A DNA stretch of 64,000 nucleotides from Chitinophagaceae bacterium UBA4411 (GCA_002400415.1 DGQP01000005.1:592266-656265); one strand, 5' to 3'; positions 1-10,599 are shown, counted from the stretch's first letter. Translations and numbers: made by a program. Notes: a model not told the origin generated them from the letters alone.

Positions 1-3000
1 AGTGGATAACCAGATATTATTACTCCAGGCAGACGGGTAAGTGATACCAGCGCCATTGTTAGCGATTTTATGAATTATAGTTACAGGCTGGCCTGTAGCT
101 GCTGTCGGGGGAACAGAGATCAGTGTATCAGTTAAATCAGGCAACGGCGGCTGGATGACATGGATTTTCTTAGCCGCACCCGTTGCATTCCGGATGAGGT
201 TGGTATTATTATTCACTATTTTCTCTGCATAAATCGAAGAGTTGTAGTTTGTTTTTACAAAAACATAGTAATCGCCTGTTGGAATATTGGGGGTTGTGGC
301 AATTTTTGTTTCAGTATAAAGTTGGTTTTGTCCAAGGCTTGTGCTGATGGGGAAGGAACCTGCCTGAACAGCATTATTGTTGAAAAGAGAATCTGCAGAG
401 AAGTAAACAGCATCATACCAGAATGAGTAATACATGGGATTGTTCGGGTTGAAGCCTGTATTTTTTACCGTCCAGGATGTTGTATAAGGTCTTGCCACAG
501 TGGCTGTATCAGCACCGGCTGCACTGGTAACGATATGATCAACTAATGGATTGATCAATATCCTGGCGCCGGAACCGGTTACATTATTATTTGCATTGGA
601 GCCTTCGTACATTCCATTACCTGTATTTGTTTTGACGAAGAAATAGGCGGTCGTGTAATCAACTTCAGGAAAACAGGAGTTAATTACGAAGCTGTACGGA
701 ATATTTACGGTGAATGAATCGGTATAGCTGTTACCAGTGCCCAGTATCTCATTGTGTATTCTTTTTCCGATATAATAGCAGGATGAATTACTGAAAGCCG
801 GGCTGCTACTGATATAAATACTGTCGGTCCAGCTTCCGTAAGTATTGCCGGGCCCATTGTTGGTTACCGTATATTTTATCGGCGATGAATAGATAGTGAA
901 TATAGAATCAGCGAGCGGAACAGCTGATACTACCAGGTCAACCGGTGTTGCATTGCCAACCAATGTTACAGCACTATTGATATTGTTATTACTGTTGGTT
1001 TCCCGGAATGAGCTGTCCGTATTTGTATGCACATAGAAATACCTGTTTCCGGTCAATCCTGCAGGTAGAGTATAGCTAAATGAATGAGCTACAGGCGTAC
1101 CAGCAGGCAGGCTCTCTGTATAAGTTTGTGTGGCGATCAGTTCTGCTGAGCCGTCAAAGACAGCGGATGTGCTTATATAAATTTTGTCTTTACGTAGATG
1201 ATTGAATACACTGCCGGGTCCATTATTTGAAACAGTATAACTGATAGCTACGGGATACCCGCTTAGCGTATTAGCCGGCACCGTTACGGATGATACAACA
1301 GCATCCGGCCGTTGTATATTTACCGGCAGGGGGCTCCTTCTGACCTGTGGAGTACCGGGATATTCAAAAACATGCTGACCTGCATTGGCTTTTACATATA
1401 CGTAGTAATTGCCTGCCGGGAGATCAGATGGAATAGTAAAATTAAGAGAAGCAGGATGATTGGAGCCCGGTCTTATTACATTACTTGTGTTGATGTTCTC
1501 GCCGGACGGATTTGTTCCCGGGGGAACACATTTTGAACCTGGTGCAAAATCAGCACTGATTCCACTGCCCAATACTCCCTGGGAATAATTACCAACCTGT
1601 ACGGCTGCCCCGTTAATACCGGAAGAATCGGTGCTCAGATAGACATAATCCATCCAATAGCTTGACCCCAGGCCAATGCTGTCAGCTAAACTGATCCCGT
1701 TAGGAAAGTTGCTGCAATTTCCGGCAGGCAGGTAATAGTGTCCTTTATTTTTTTCAATATTATCATTGAACCCTGTATTCTGGATATTCCAGTTAATGCC
1801 GATGGGTTGGGTTGTGCTGGCGGCCGATACCGGGACAGTGAGCGAGTTTACTGTAAGAACGGGTGTTGGTGTCAGGAACACCTGCAATTGATTATTGCCG
1901 GTGTTATTATTAGCCAGCGCACCTTCATACACTGAACTGGTTGCATTGCATACAACATAAATGAAGTAGGGGCCCGATATGAAATTGGGTACAACTACCT
2001 GCAGGGTTCTGGTGTAAGAGCTGTCTGCAAGCAATTGTGTATTATTATTCACAGTGGCATCAACGGTGTTGGGGTAATAAGTTCCGTTGGGCTTCACCAA
2101 TTTTAATGCAACAGAAGTGTTGGTATTAAAAATGGGGCTTTGAGATATATACAATTTGTCGGTCCAGCTGTTTCCGGCAGGTGTGAGCACCCCGTAATTC
2201 TTTACCTTATAGGTTACACTGATTGTACTGCCGGAAAAGGTGGAAGCAGGGGTGAATACTGTGTCAACCCGGAGATCGGGAGCAGGTGATAGGGTTACAT
2301 CTATTGGCTCTGGTGCTCTTGCAGTATCATTTGCATAAATGGTTTGCAACGGGGCACTAATACTGTTGGGATAATTGGTGATCACATAGGCATACAAAGG
2401 CTGGCTGTAATTTACCGGCAGGGTGAAGCTGAGTGAATTGGTATAATGCTGACCACTGTCCAATGCAGCAACATTGGGACGTGTGCCAACGAGCAGCGGA
2501 CGCACCGGGAATTCTAACTGGCTCCACGCAGCGGAACTTGTATTGGGGGCTATTGTGAAATTCGGAATCGAATCGAATGACAGGAATACAGCATCATTCC
2601 AGCTTTGGTTGGTGGCAGTAGAGCCCGGTCCGGTATTAGTTACTTTCCAGCTAAATGAAATTGTTTGCCCGGAGAAAGCTGTTGCCGGTACCTGCACCTC
2701 ACTTACTGCGAGGTCCGGTAATTTTTTTAATCTGAACTGCTGTACAGGTCCCTCTGTCTGCAGGCAGGCACTTTTTGAAACTACTTTCCATTTATAAGCT
2801 TTATTATACAAAAGTGCACCGGCAGGGATGATGTATTGAACAGTTGAAATGTTTGTAACATAAGGGGCGGTGGGTATTGATGCTGCAGAATCCCAGAGAT
2901 AAAGGTCATAGTTTATTGCGGCAGAACCGGGTAACCAGGATAATGATAAGGGCAATTGCTGATCAATTGCCCCGTTGGCGGGGAGCATATTAGAAACGGC

Positions 3001-6000
3001 CCCGGGTGTAACAGGAGAATTCACGTTTATAATCAGCGAATCATTAGCAGAAGCCGATCCGCAAGGCCCGGATCCTGATACGATCAAGGTATAGGTTCCC
3101 GGAGTATTCCAGTTGATTACTACGCTATCAACTGTGGAAGGATATGTTGTTCCGTCAGATAACCGCCAGTTATATGTTAACCCGGGAACATTATTGATCC
3201 TGTAGGCGGCAACCTGGCCTGGACAAACAAACTGCTGGCCTGTGATTGTTGTTAAATCAGTAACTCTTACACAAAATGTACGGTTAATATCTGGGGCGGC
3301 TAAATAATTGGTATCACCATTCTGTTGTGCGGTAATGGATATGGAACCTAAACCGGTTATTGTCAGTTGATTTCCTGTTAATGTTGCCGGGCCTGAAATA
3401 AGTGAATAACTAACCGGTAAGCCGGAAGAGGCTGTTCCATTCAGTATAAGAGTCCCGGCCCCCGACAACTGATCTGAAATTACCGGAAAGTCAATTGCCT
3501 GGGATGCTTTATTAATAACGATATGTTGTGTAACGGGAGCAGCCGTATCATACAGATCATCTCCCGGCTGGGTAGCTATAAGGGCAGATGTACCGGTCGT
3601 TGTAATTGTATATATGTTTCCTGAAAGCGATCCCGGCCCGCTGCTCACTTGCAGGGAAACCGGTAAGCCGGAAGAAGCTGATACATTGATTGCAAAAGCT
3701 GTATCGCCATATGTTTTAGCCGGAATGGGAGGGAAGCTGATAGTTTGCGGAATTGAATTTGCGGCAAATGAAAACAAATTCGATACAGGACCATCGCCAC
3801 AGCTGTTATAATACTTCACAGTATAAGCTCCGCCCAGCGATGCATAATAAGATGAATTGGTGGCGCCGGTGATCAGCGTATCATTTCTGTACCAATGATA
3901 GCCTGCTGCATTTTGAGCCGGGGCAGGAGCTGATGAATAAAGCCATCTTCCGGTTTTCGTTACTACAGGTGCCACGGTTGGTACGGGGTGACCCACACTT
4001 ACCAGTTTATTGGCACTGGGCCCGTTACCACACTGGTTTGCTGTCTGGAGTGTGATCAGATGATTACCTGCGGTTGTCCATGTAACATAAATGGTGTCCT
4101 GGTCTGTGGTGAATGTGCCACCGCTGCCGAGTGTCCAGTTAAAGTTCACACCTGTTTCTTTCTGGCTGGGATAGTATTTATATATACCGCCCCCGATACA
4201 TGCCGGTGACGGACCTTCTACTGTGAATGCCAGGGAAGGAATAGCCTTTATAGTTAAGGGTTTGAAACTGACACTGGTATCAGGAGGTGATGTACCGATC
4301 ACTCTTACCTTATACAGATCCGACAATGGAGTATTGAACGGAATAAATGCAGTAATGGAATCAGAACGGTTGCTGTTGAATCTTGTTCCGATATTGGTGG
4401 GGTTGCTGAAGCTTCCCGTTGAATCAGATAATTGGGCAATAAAATTGTTGTTGGAATACATCAGTGTATCCACAGCGAACCGGACCTTGATTGTCCCGTT
4501 GCGGCAGGCAACACTATCCATATTGCCCAGGGTAATCACGGGAATCACCGGTGGCTCTATATATCCAAATGTGAGGGGCTCAAAAGAAGAAAGAGTGTCA
4601 AGCGAAGTGATAAACGCTTCTTCCGGGTTTCCGGTAAGGGAAGATACTCCCCGGTTCATCCACTGGCTTCCGTTCCACTGGGCTATACGCAAACTATATA
4701 ACGATGAAGCTGTGTTACTTCTTGTACTGTCATAATTCAGGGTCACACGTACATTTGAGGTTCCGTTATCCCTGTTTAATACCCAGTATTCTTTTCCGGA
4801 AGTATAGCTGAGGCTCGGTGCATGCAGGGCCGTATCATAGCCAGCTGCTGTTGGATTGGTACGGAAGTATTGTGCTGTAAAAACATCAGTGGGAGAGGAT
4901 GGAGCTGTCATTAATATGACGGCCTGTTTCAGGCTGTCTCCCACCGGAAACTGGAATTGATCATTACCTGTTTTTCTCAGGGGCCCCCATACCCAGCTTT
5001 CGCTGGAGGTCTGGTTGATATGTGTATCGTCTTTGAAAATAAGAAGCTTCGATGGCGTTGTTTTTATTAACCCTCCCAGGAATTGAGTTCTGTAACCGAT
5101 GTATATATCCTGTTCGGGAATGATATATGAGAAACGGGAAAATTTTTCCGGGTAGAGATTCTGAATAGTAACCGGGGTACTGCCCAATTGACGGATGTGG
5201 CTGGAACCACCGCCAATGAATTTTATTTCATTCAGCGCAATATATTGCTCATCAATGTCTGTGTTCAGATTTAAATCGCCTTCGATTTTCAGGGCATTAC
5301 CATTACCTACATGAACGGTGACAGGTTCATTGATGGTAAGCGTCACATTTCCCAGTACTTCGTCTTCACCATCAACAGAAAGAAATGTTTCTGCGTTGGC
5401 ATCAGGACTATTTGTGGTAATGCTGAGATTGCCGTAGAGAGTATTTCCATAGATTATATTCTGGCTGACCCTGCCAACGCTGTCACTGATCGTAACATCG
5501 CCATAGCAAGTATTTTCAATAAAATATAGTTGCCCTTTATAGCCTTCGATTTTAATATTAGTTGCGGAAAGCGTTGCATTCTCAACAGAAATATCAATTG
5601 CATCCCTGAAGATGATAGAGTTGTTATTATTACTGGAATTAATAGCGGCGTCAAAAATCTCTACTTTGCCATTATTTGTCAGGCTGTAGTTATCCAGGTC
5701 TAGTGAAGTGCCATATTCCATGATAAGCCCATGGATAGTTTTAGTGGAGTGTAAGACCGGGTAATCGGAAAGCCCGTTAGGGATATAAACGGTATCGCAG
5801 GTTGCGGGAGCCCCGGCAGGACTCCAGTTATTAGCATCATCCCAATCTGTGCCCATGGATCCTGTCCATGTTTTCAATATACCGCTGCCGTTGCAATTGC
5901 TGCAGGCGGCAATGATTTCAGATATACTATTGCAACCTGTTGCATTATTCTGTATGTCACCGGAGCCACCGTTAGCCAGGTAAGTGCAAAGTGGCGCAAA

Positions 6001-7275
6001 AGAACATAAAGCCAGCTGGCTATTATCCCTGATCTCAACTCCTTCATCGTTATTGTCCCGTATATCCAGGTCAGGATGTAGGAAATTGAGTGAAGTAATA
6101 ACCGGGTTTTCAAAAACCCGTAACCGTTGTCCGACTATTGTTATATTCCCCAGGCCTGTTAAATCTGACAAGAGGTTATTGCCATGTATTTCCAATGTGC
6201 CATTGTTCAGGCTTGTAATATTGCTTAGTGCTGTAATATCGGTAAGCTGGTCGTTGGCCCAGAAGGAAATGCCTCCATCAATATTGCCTGATAAATTTTC
6301 AAGTCCATGCAAAGAGGTCAGGTTCGGATTGAGCCAGATATAGAAATTGGAGGCAGAAGTAAGTCCATCAAGCCCCGACAGGTCCGATAACCCTGTTTGA
6401 ATCATCCAGAAGGTACCAATACTTGTAGTTGAAAGATTGCTGGTGAGGTTGGCGATACTGGTTAAATTGGGCAGGCTTCCGAAAAGAAAACCTGTACACT
6501 GTGTGAGATTGGTAAGACCAATACTTGTTATGTCAGGGTCATTGTCCAATATTAAATACCCCTGGATGGTTGAAAGATTAGCAAGACTGTTCAGGTTTAC
6601 AATAGGTGTATGCGCAACTCTCAGCCCATAAAAGGCACCATTTGTAATAGCGGTAATACCGCTTAACCCGTTTAAATCTGTCAGCGCCGTAGAATCAATA
6701 TTAACCGTGCCAATCGTACTGATATGATTACTTAACCCGTCAATACTGGTTAATACAGGCAGGTCAAGTAGAATGATGCCTCCTAACTCAGTCAGGTTAT
6801 TCAGCCCTATGCTTGTCAGCAGGCTGTTATGTTCCAGCTGAAGTGTATCACCTATTTGTGTGAGATTCGAAAAACCTGATAAATCAGTGACGGACGTATT
6901 CCTGATAACCAGGTTTCCCGTTACAGCAGTAATAGTTTGCAGGGAATCTAAATTAGTAATAGACGGGCTGGCATTTTGTCCATCAATCAGGAGTATGCCA
7001 ACAGCAGAACACCCGGCATATACAACAGGAAAACTGTCAATAGCTGACTGGCGGGTGAGGATAATTGTATCACATATACCCTGTGTACGATGTTGCCCTG
7101 CCTGGTTGCTGTGCCGGGCAGTTTGGCTGACAGGCAGCTTTACTTTATTATATAAAGAACGGATATTTATTTCCCCGGACGGTCTTACCTGGGCGGATAT
7201 AATTACCTGGAATCCCAAAAATGCTACGAGGGAGAGAAATAATGATTTTATCATTTGATGAACTTTAGCAGTCAT
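1..7275 (-). CDS. Giant modular surface protein (LRR-like, beta-helix, CARDB repeats), C-terminus outside window
   Basis: The reading frame is open from base 7275 to the window edge, giving at least 2425 residues with no stop. It starts MTAKVHQ at 7275; an in-frame ATG at 7254 gives a cleaner signal peptide (MIKSLFLSLVAFLGF, cleavage near ISA-Q), and an upstream stop lies at 7288-7290. Visible modules: a leucine-rich L-domain-like region at residues ~72-430 with recurring 'LTSI.NL..LT' units; a 'TWTGS..TDWDDANNW' module at ~465-500; an Asn/Ile-rich stretch at ~505-710 that looks like beta-helix; Ig-like domains, several opening 'ITFP/IDFP', at ~1100-1500; then at least seven CARDB-like repeats ('PDL.V..V..P.....G..I...V.N.GPG') starting near residues 1512, 1664, 1802, 1989, 2109, 2239 and 2378, the last one cut. 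This composition is that of a large exported adhesin. T9SS export is likely but the sorting domain cannot be seen. The ligand is unknown. Confidence 0.85.
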   Translation of the reverse strand, partial: MTAKVHQMIKSLFLSLVAFLGFQVIISAQVRPSGEINIRSLYNKVKLPVSQTARHSNQAGQHRTQGICDTIILTRQSAIDSFPVVYAGCSAVGILLIDGQNASPSITNLDSLQTITAVTGNLVIRNTSVTDLSGFSNLTQIGDTLQLEHNSLLTSIGLNNLTELGGIILLDLPVLTSIDGLSNHISTIGTVNIDSTALTDLNGLSGITAITNGAFYGLRVAHTPIVNLNSLANLSTIQGYLILDNDPDITSIGLTNLTQCTGFLFGSLPNLTSIANLTSNLSTTSIGTFWMIQTGLSDLSGLDGLTSASNFYIWLNPNLTSLHGLENLSGNIDGGISFWANDQLTDITALSNITSLNNGTLEIHGNNLLSDLTGLGNITIVGQRLRVFENPVITSLNFLHPDLDIRDNNDEGVEIRDNSQLALCSFAPLCTYLANGGSGDIQNNATGCNSISEIIAACSNCNGSGILKTWTGSMGTDWDDANNWSPAGAPATCDTVYIPNGLSDYPVLHSTKTIHGLIMEYGTSLDLDNYSLTNNGKVEIFDAAINSSNNNNSIIFRDAIDISVENATLSATNIKIEGYKGQLYFIENTCYGDVTISDSVGRVSQNIIYGNTLYGNLSITTNSPDANAETFLSVDGEDEVLGNVTLTINEPVTVHVGNGNALKIEGDLNLNTDIDEQYIALNEIKFIGGGSSHIRQLGSTPVTIQNLYPEKFSRFSYIIPEQDIYIGYRTQFLGGLIKTTPSKLLIFKDDTHINQTSSESWVWGPLRKTGNDQFQFPVGDSLKQAVILMTAPSSPTDVFTAQYFRTNPTAAGYDTALHAPSLSYTSGKEYWVLNRDNGTSNVRVTLNYDSTRSNTASSLYSLRIAQWNGSQWMNRGVSSLTGNPEEAFITSLDTLSSFEPLTFGYIEPPVIPVITLGNMDSVACRNGTIKVRFAVDTLMYSNNNFIAQLSDSTGSFSNPTNIGTRFNSNRSDSITAFIPFNTPLSDLYKVRVIGTSPPDTSVSFKPLTIKAIPSLAFTVEGPSPACIGGGIYKYYPSQKETGVNFNWTLGSGGTFTTDQDTIYVTWTTAGNHLITLQTANQCGNGPSANKLVSVGHPVPTVAPVVTKTGRWLYSSAPAPAQNAAGYHWYRNDTLITGATNSSYYASLGGAYTVKYYNSCGDGPVSNLFSFAANSIPQTISFPPIPAKTYGDTAFAINVSASSGLPVSLQVSSGPGSLSGNIYTITTTGTSALIATQPGDDLYDTAAPVTQHIVINKASQAIDFPVISDQLSGAGTLILNGTASSGLPVSYSLISGPATLTGNQLTITGLGSISITAQQNGDTNYLAAPDINRTFCVRVTDLTTITGQQFVCPGQVAAYRINNVPGLTYNWRLSDGTTYPSTVDSVVINWNTPGTYTLIVSGSGPCGSASANDSLIINVNSPVTPGAVSNMLPANGAIDQQLPLSLSWLPGSAAINYDLYLWDSAASIPTAPYVTNISTVQYIIPAGALLYNKAYKWKVVSKSACLQTEGPVQQFRLKKLPDLAVSEVQVPATAFSGQTISFSWKVTNTGPGSTATNQSWNDAVFLSFDSIPNFTIAPNTSSAAWSQLEFPVRPLLVGTRPNVAALDSGQHYTNSLSFTLPVNYSQPLYAYVITNYPNSISAPLQTIYANDTARAPEPIDVTLSPAPDLRVDTVFTPASTFSGSTISVTYKVKNYGVLTPAGNSWTDKLYISQSPIFNTNTSVALKLVKPNGTYYPNTVDATVNNNTQLLADSSYTRTLQVVVPNFISGPYFIYVVCNATSSVYEGALANNNTGNNQLQVFLTPTPVLTVNSLTVPVSAASTTQPIGINWNIQNTGFNDNIEKNKGHYYLPAGNCSNFPNGISLADSIGLGSSYWMDYVYLSTDSSGINGAAVQVGNYSQGVLGSGISADFAPGSKCVPPGTNPSGENINTSNVIRPGSNHPASLNFTIPSDLPAGNYYVYVKANAGQHVFEYPGTPQVRRSPLPVNIQRPDAVVSSVTVPANTLSGYPVAISYTVSNNGPGSVFNHLRKDKIYISTSAVFDGSAELIATQTYTESLPAGTPVAHSFSYTLPAGLTGNRYFYVHTNTDSSFRETNSNNNINSAVTLVGNATPVDLVVSAVPLADSIFTIYSSPIKYTVTNNGPGNTYGSWTDSIYISSSPAFSNSSCYYIGKRIHNEILGTGNSYTDSFTVNIPYSFVINSCFPEVDYTTAYFFVKTNTGNGMYEGSNANNNVTGSGARILINPLVDHIVTSAAGADTATVARPYTTSWTVKNTGFNPNNPMYYSFWYDAVYFSADSLFNNNAVQAGSFPISTSLGQNQLYTETKIATTPNIPTGDYYVFVKTNYNSSIYAEKIVNNNTNLIRNATGAAKKIHVIQPPLPDLTDTLISVPPTAATGQPVTIIHKIANNGAGITYPSAWSNNIWLST

Positions 7276-7494
7276 AAATAGTTTGGTTTATCCCGGGAAG
7301 GCCTGGCCTTTCGTGTTTTTGGCAACGCAATTCAGCTTTTCACGGCTGATTATTCAGAAGATGATGGATTTCGGGGTGGTATTATCCAAGGAGTGTTATC
7401 GACATAAAAATTGAACTTTAAACAATAGTGGGAAATACTTAATTTGTAGTAGATAGGCTTTAGGGGGGAACAATTATCATATAATAATTATTAC

Positions 7495-9435
7495 ATGAGC
7501 AAAGCGGGAGCATTTCTTGTGCTGGCACTATTGTTATTCTCGATAACAACCTATACGCAAACTCCGCTGATAGACAGCCTCCGGGCAAAATTTTACACGG
7601 CCCGGACTGATGAAGACAAGCTGGCAGCATTACTTCATTTATGCGAAGAGCATCATAGCTTAAACAGGGACAGTTTTGATGTATATGGTCCTGTGATCAG
7701 GGATTTATCAGACCGGTCCCGGAACCAGCAGTACAAAAGCCTGGCTGCACTGGCTTATGCCAATTGGTATTTCCGCTGGGGCTGGAGTGATAGTTCTCTT
7801 GTATTTATCGAACCTGAATTCACTAAAAATTCTGCTGGGGATCCGGCCACAAGGGATATTTATTTTAAACTGTCAAGAGCTAAAGCAATGTACCTGGGAT
7901 CTAAATCAAGATTTGCAGAGGCATTGGATGTACTGTACAGGATTTTACCGGAAGCAGAAAGGTATAAGGACACATTAACGATAGGATTAACCTGTAATAC
8001 CATCGGCTCAGTTGCCCTTGCCCGGCAACTTCCGGCTGAAAGCCTGGACTGGATAAAAAGGGCCATTGCTATTGGTGTTAATAATATCCAGGTGCTGGCA
8101 CCGGCTTATATCAATGCGGGTAATGCGTACGCATCCCTGGGCAAAACCGATTCGGCGGAATATTTTATCAGTAAGGGACTACCTCTTTGCCGGCAGCTGC
8201 AGAACCTGAACTATACTGCCACGGCATTGCGGATACAAACCAATATTTATACCGGGCTTGGCAGGTTTAAGGAGGCTGAAAAAGCATTACTGGAAATGAT
8301 TAATATACGGGCAAAATTATCCCCGGCTAACTTTCTGATTGATGATAATGTGCAATTGGCGGATTTTTATGCCAATTCCGGCCAGATTAATAAAGCTATT
8401 GAAGTATGCCTCAGCAATCTCAAGAGGGGATCTATCACTTCCGGTTCATCGGGGGGAAGTACCGTGGTAAGTAATGATCCCAAGCTCAGGGTTTTTTATA
8501 TACAGAAACTGGCTGGTTATTATAAACAGGCCGGCCGGATGAAGGATTACCAGGAATCCCTGGAAGAATTAGTGGAAGCCAAAGATTCACTGTATGCTGC
8601 AAATTCAGTGGAGGCTATAGCCGAGCTGCAAACGAAATATGAAGTGCAAAAGAAAGAGAACACCATCCTGCAGCAGAAATATGACATACAGCGGAAGAAT
8701 TTTTTATTTTACGGGTCTGTTATACTTACCCTGATTCTTACAATTACCGGCATCGCCTGGTTCAGTAATTACAGGAGGAAGCAGAAGGACAGGGTGAAAA
8801 GGATGATGGAAGAAGAACGAAAACAGGCAGAAGAAAGGGAAAGGGTGAGGATTGCTTCTGACCTGCATGATAACCTTGGAGCCTATGCTGCCTCGATGGC
8901 TTCCAACCTCAGTTATATTCACCTGCCCGGGATGGATACTGCAACACAAAATGCTTTCCAGGAACTTACTAATAACTCAAATGCTATTATCTCACAACTA
9001 AACGATACGATCTGGGTATTAAAAAAGGACGAGTTGAATCTTACTGCTATCAGTGACAGGATAAAAACCTTTATTAACAGGTTAAGAAAAAGCTATCCTG
9101 GCATAAACATCGATGTGCTGGAAAATATCCGGGTTGATCATAAAATCCCGTCTTTCCAGGCTTTTCATTTATACAGGATATTGCAGGAAGCAATAAATAA
9201 TGCACTGAAGCATAGCAATGGGAAACTGGTATTAGTAAATATAGAAGCAGGTAAAGAGTGGGAAGTAAGTGTGACTGATGACGGAAGGGGATTTGAACCG
9301 GGCGGTGCGGGACACGAAAACGGAAACGGTTTGTTTAATATGCAGGAAAGGGCCAGGGAATGCGGCTGGTCAATCAGCTGGGAACGATTATCTCCCTCCG
9401 GAATGATTGTAAAAGTAATCTCTACCACAAATTGA
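7495..9435 (+). CDS. TPR-containing membrane sensor histidine kinase (HisKA_3/NarX type)
   Basis: 646 residues. An N-terminal signal or anchor (FLVLALLLFSITTYTQ) is followed by a ~350-residue TPR-like helical repeat region outside the membrane, one transmembrane segment at about residues 403-425 (NFLFYGSVILTLILTI), a short coiled coil rich in Lys/Glu, and a HisKA_3 dimerisation box with phospho-acceptor His458 (RIASDLHDNLGA). The HATPase part shows the N-box (NNALKHS), the DDGRGFE G-box and a GNGLFNMQERA loop. This architecture is a common Bacteroidota sensor type that pairs with LuxR-family regulators, and such a regulator follows 39 bp downstream, so the two are probably co-transcribed. The ligand is not evident. 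The gene is divergent from the giant surface protein across a 219-bp spacer, which makes that gene a candidate target; this is inference from position only. Confidence 0.93.
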   Translation: MSKAGAFLVLALLLFSITTYTQTPLIDSLRAKFYTARTDEDKLAALLHLCEEHHSLNRDSFDVYGPVIRDLSDRSRNQQYKSLAALAYANWYFRWGWSDSSLVFIEPEFTKNSAGDPATRDIYFKLSRAKAMYLGSKSRFAEALDVLYRILPEAERYKDTLTIGLTCNTIGSVALARQLPAESLDWIKRAIAIGVNNIQVLAPAYINAGNAYASLGKTDSAEYFISKGLPLCRQLQNLNYTATALRIQTNIYTGLGRFKEAEKALLEMINIRAKLSPANFLIDDNVQLADFYANSGQINKAIEVCLSNLKRGSITSGSSGGSTVVSNDPKLRVFYIQKLAGYYKQAGRMKDYQESLEELVEAKDSLYAANSVEAIAELQTKYEVQKKENTILQQKYDIQRKNFLFYGSVILTLILTITGIAWFSNYRRKQKDRVKRMMEEERKQAEERERVRIASDLHDNLGAYAASMASNLSYIHLPGMDTATQNAFQELTNNSNAIISQLNDTIWVLKKDELNLTAISDRIKTFINRLRKSYPGINIDVLENIRVDHKIPSFQAFHLYRILQEAINNALKHSNGKLVLVNIEAGKEWEVSVTDDGRGFEPGGAGHENGNGLFNMQERARECGWSISWERLSPSGMIVKVISTTN

Positions 9436-9474
9436 TTATTTTTTAAGCAGACGGGTATACTAATTTTATTGATC

Positions 9475-10149
9475 ATGAACTTTAATGTAGCACTCTGCGA
9501 GGATAACTCTGTAAACAGAAATACATTCCTGCAAAAAATACAGGTACTGGGAAATATGCAGATAATCTTTACATCTGCAAACGGTCAGGAATGCCTGGAA
9601 GCATTAAAAGGGATGCCCCAGGTAAAATTGCCCCAGGTGGTTTTTATGGACATTGAAATGCCAAAATTGAATGGTATCGAAACGATCAGAATTGCCAAAT
9701 CACTCTATTCTTCTGTTCATTTTATTGTATTGACCGTCTTTGATGATGATGAAAAAATTTTTGAGGCTATAAAAGCAGGGGCTTCCGGTTATTTGCTGAA
9801 ACATGAACCCGCTGCTGTATTGCAGGAAGCGGTGATAAATGTACTGGAATATGGCGGAGCCCCGATGAGCCCGGCTGTTGCAAGAAAAGCCTTACAATTA
9901 TTGAGCAGGTCATCTATTGGAGCAGTTGTGGCGGGAAATCACCCCCTGCCTGAAATGATCACAACCCGTGAAGAAGAAATATTGAAATATATGGTAAACG
10001 GCTGGGATGCGAAGAAGATCAGCTCAGCGCTGAATATCAGCGTCCTGACTGTGAGAAAGCATATTGCGAATATTTATGAAAAACTGCATGTGCAATCAAG
10101 GGCAGAAATCATCAGCATGGCTCACCAGAACAAATGGTTCAACCAGTAA
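9475..10149 (+). CDS. LuxR/NarL-family response regulator
   Basis: 224 residues from the ATG at 9475; a TTG six bases earlier is also in frame but is less attractive. Receiver domain: acidic pocket (ALCEDN), phospho-acceptor Asp59 (VVFMDIEMPKLNG), Thr in VLTVFDD and conserved Lys in GYLLKHEP. The C-terminal GerE-type helix-turn-helix reads TTREEEILKYMVNG..AKKIS, then SVLTVRKHIANIYEKL, the standard DNA-contact helices. It follows the TPR histidine kinase and is expected to be phosphorylated by it and to act as a transcription factor. Its last 11 bp overlap the 3' end of the convergent GNAT gene. Confidence 0.93.
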   Translation: MNFNVALCEDNSVNRNTFLQKIQVLGNMQIIFTSANGQECLEALKGMPQVKLPQVVFMDIEMPKLNGIETIRIAKSLYSSVHFIVLTVFDDDEKIFEAIKAGASGYLLKHEPAAVLQEAVINVLEYGGAPMSPAVARKALQLLSRSSIGAVVAGNHPLPEMITTREEEILKYMVNGWDAKKISSALNISVLTVRKHIANIYEKLHVQSRAEIISMAHQNKWFNQ

Positions 10150-10594
10150 AATTGAGTGAACAGTTGATCCATTCCCCATCCAATGCAGCATTATACTTTT
10201 TATAAAAATTGATCGCAGGTTCATTCCATTCCAATACCTGCCACATCATGCCGGTAAACTTTTTTTCTTTGGCCTCTTCGATCAGCCGGTCCATTAATAG
10301 CCTGCCAATGCCCTTTCCCCTTGCCTGTTCTGTAACAATGATATCTTCAAGATACATACGTTGTCCTTTCCAGGTGGAATAGCGGATATAGTATAAAGCA
10401 AATCCGGATATTACCCCGTTTTCTTCTGCCACAAAAGCCCACCATACCGGGTTCTTACCAAAACCACTTTCAACAAAGTGATCCATAGTAACAGTCACTT
10501 CCTGCGGTGCCTTTTCATAGAGTGCAAGCTCATGGATAAGTTTCATCATTGCCGGACTGTCCTCTTTAACTGCCCGTCGTATAGTTATTGCCAT
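10139..10594 (-). CDS. GNAT family N-acetyltransferase (diamine acetyltransferase-like)
   Basis: 151 residues, a single GNAT domain. The acetyl-CoA loop is recognisable as QARGKGIGRLLMDRL (R/Q-x-x-G-x-G/A), preceded by the beta-4 strand YLEDIIVTE and followed by VLEWNEPAINFYKKYNA, the usual beta-6/alpha-4 region. The N-terminus (IRRAVKEDSPAMMKLIHELA.YEK) and the 'WKGQRMYLEDI' block resemble the spermidine/thialysine acetyltransferase branch, so an amino group on a small amine is the likely acceptor; substrate assignment is tentative. The gene lies 5 bp beyond the upstream minus-strand trans-sulfuration gene and is probably in one transcript with it. Its 3' end overlaps the convergent response regulator by 11 bp. 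Confidence 0.9.
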   Translation of the reverse strand: MAITIRRAVKEDSPAMMKLIHELALYEKAPQEVTVTMDHFVESGFGKNPVWWAFVAEENGVISGFALYYIRYSTWKGQRMYLEDIIVTEQARGKGIGRLLMDRLIEEAKEKKFTGMMWQVLEWNEPAINFYKKYNAALDGEWINCSLNFTG

Positions 10595-10599
10595 ATTAA

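Noticed and set aside
1..2750. Repeat array resembling a CRISPR or satellite
   Set aside because: The periodicity is ~400 bp and exists at protein level (CARDB-like domains); no short identical repeats with spacers.
4223..4735. 170-codon plus-strand ORF
   Set aside because: Antisense shadow of the giant surface-protein gene, which is open, modular and has family signatures on the minus strand.
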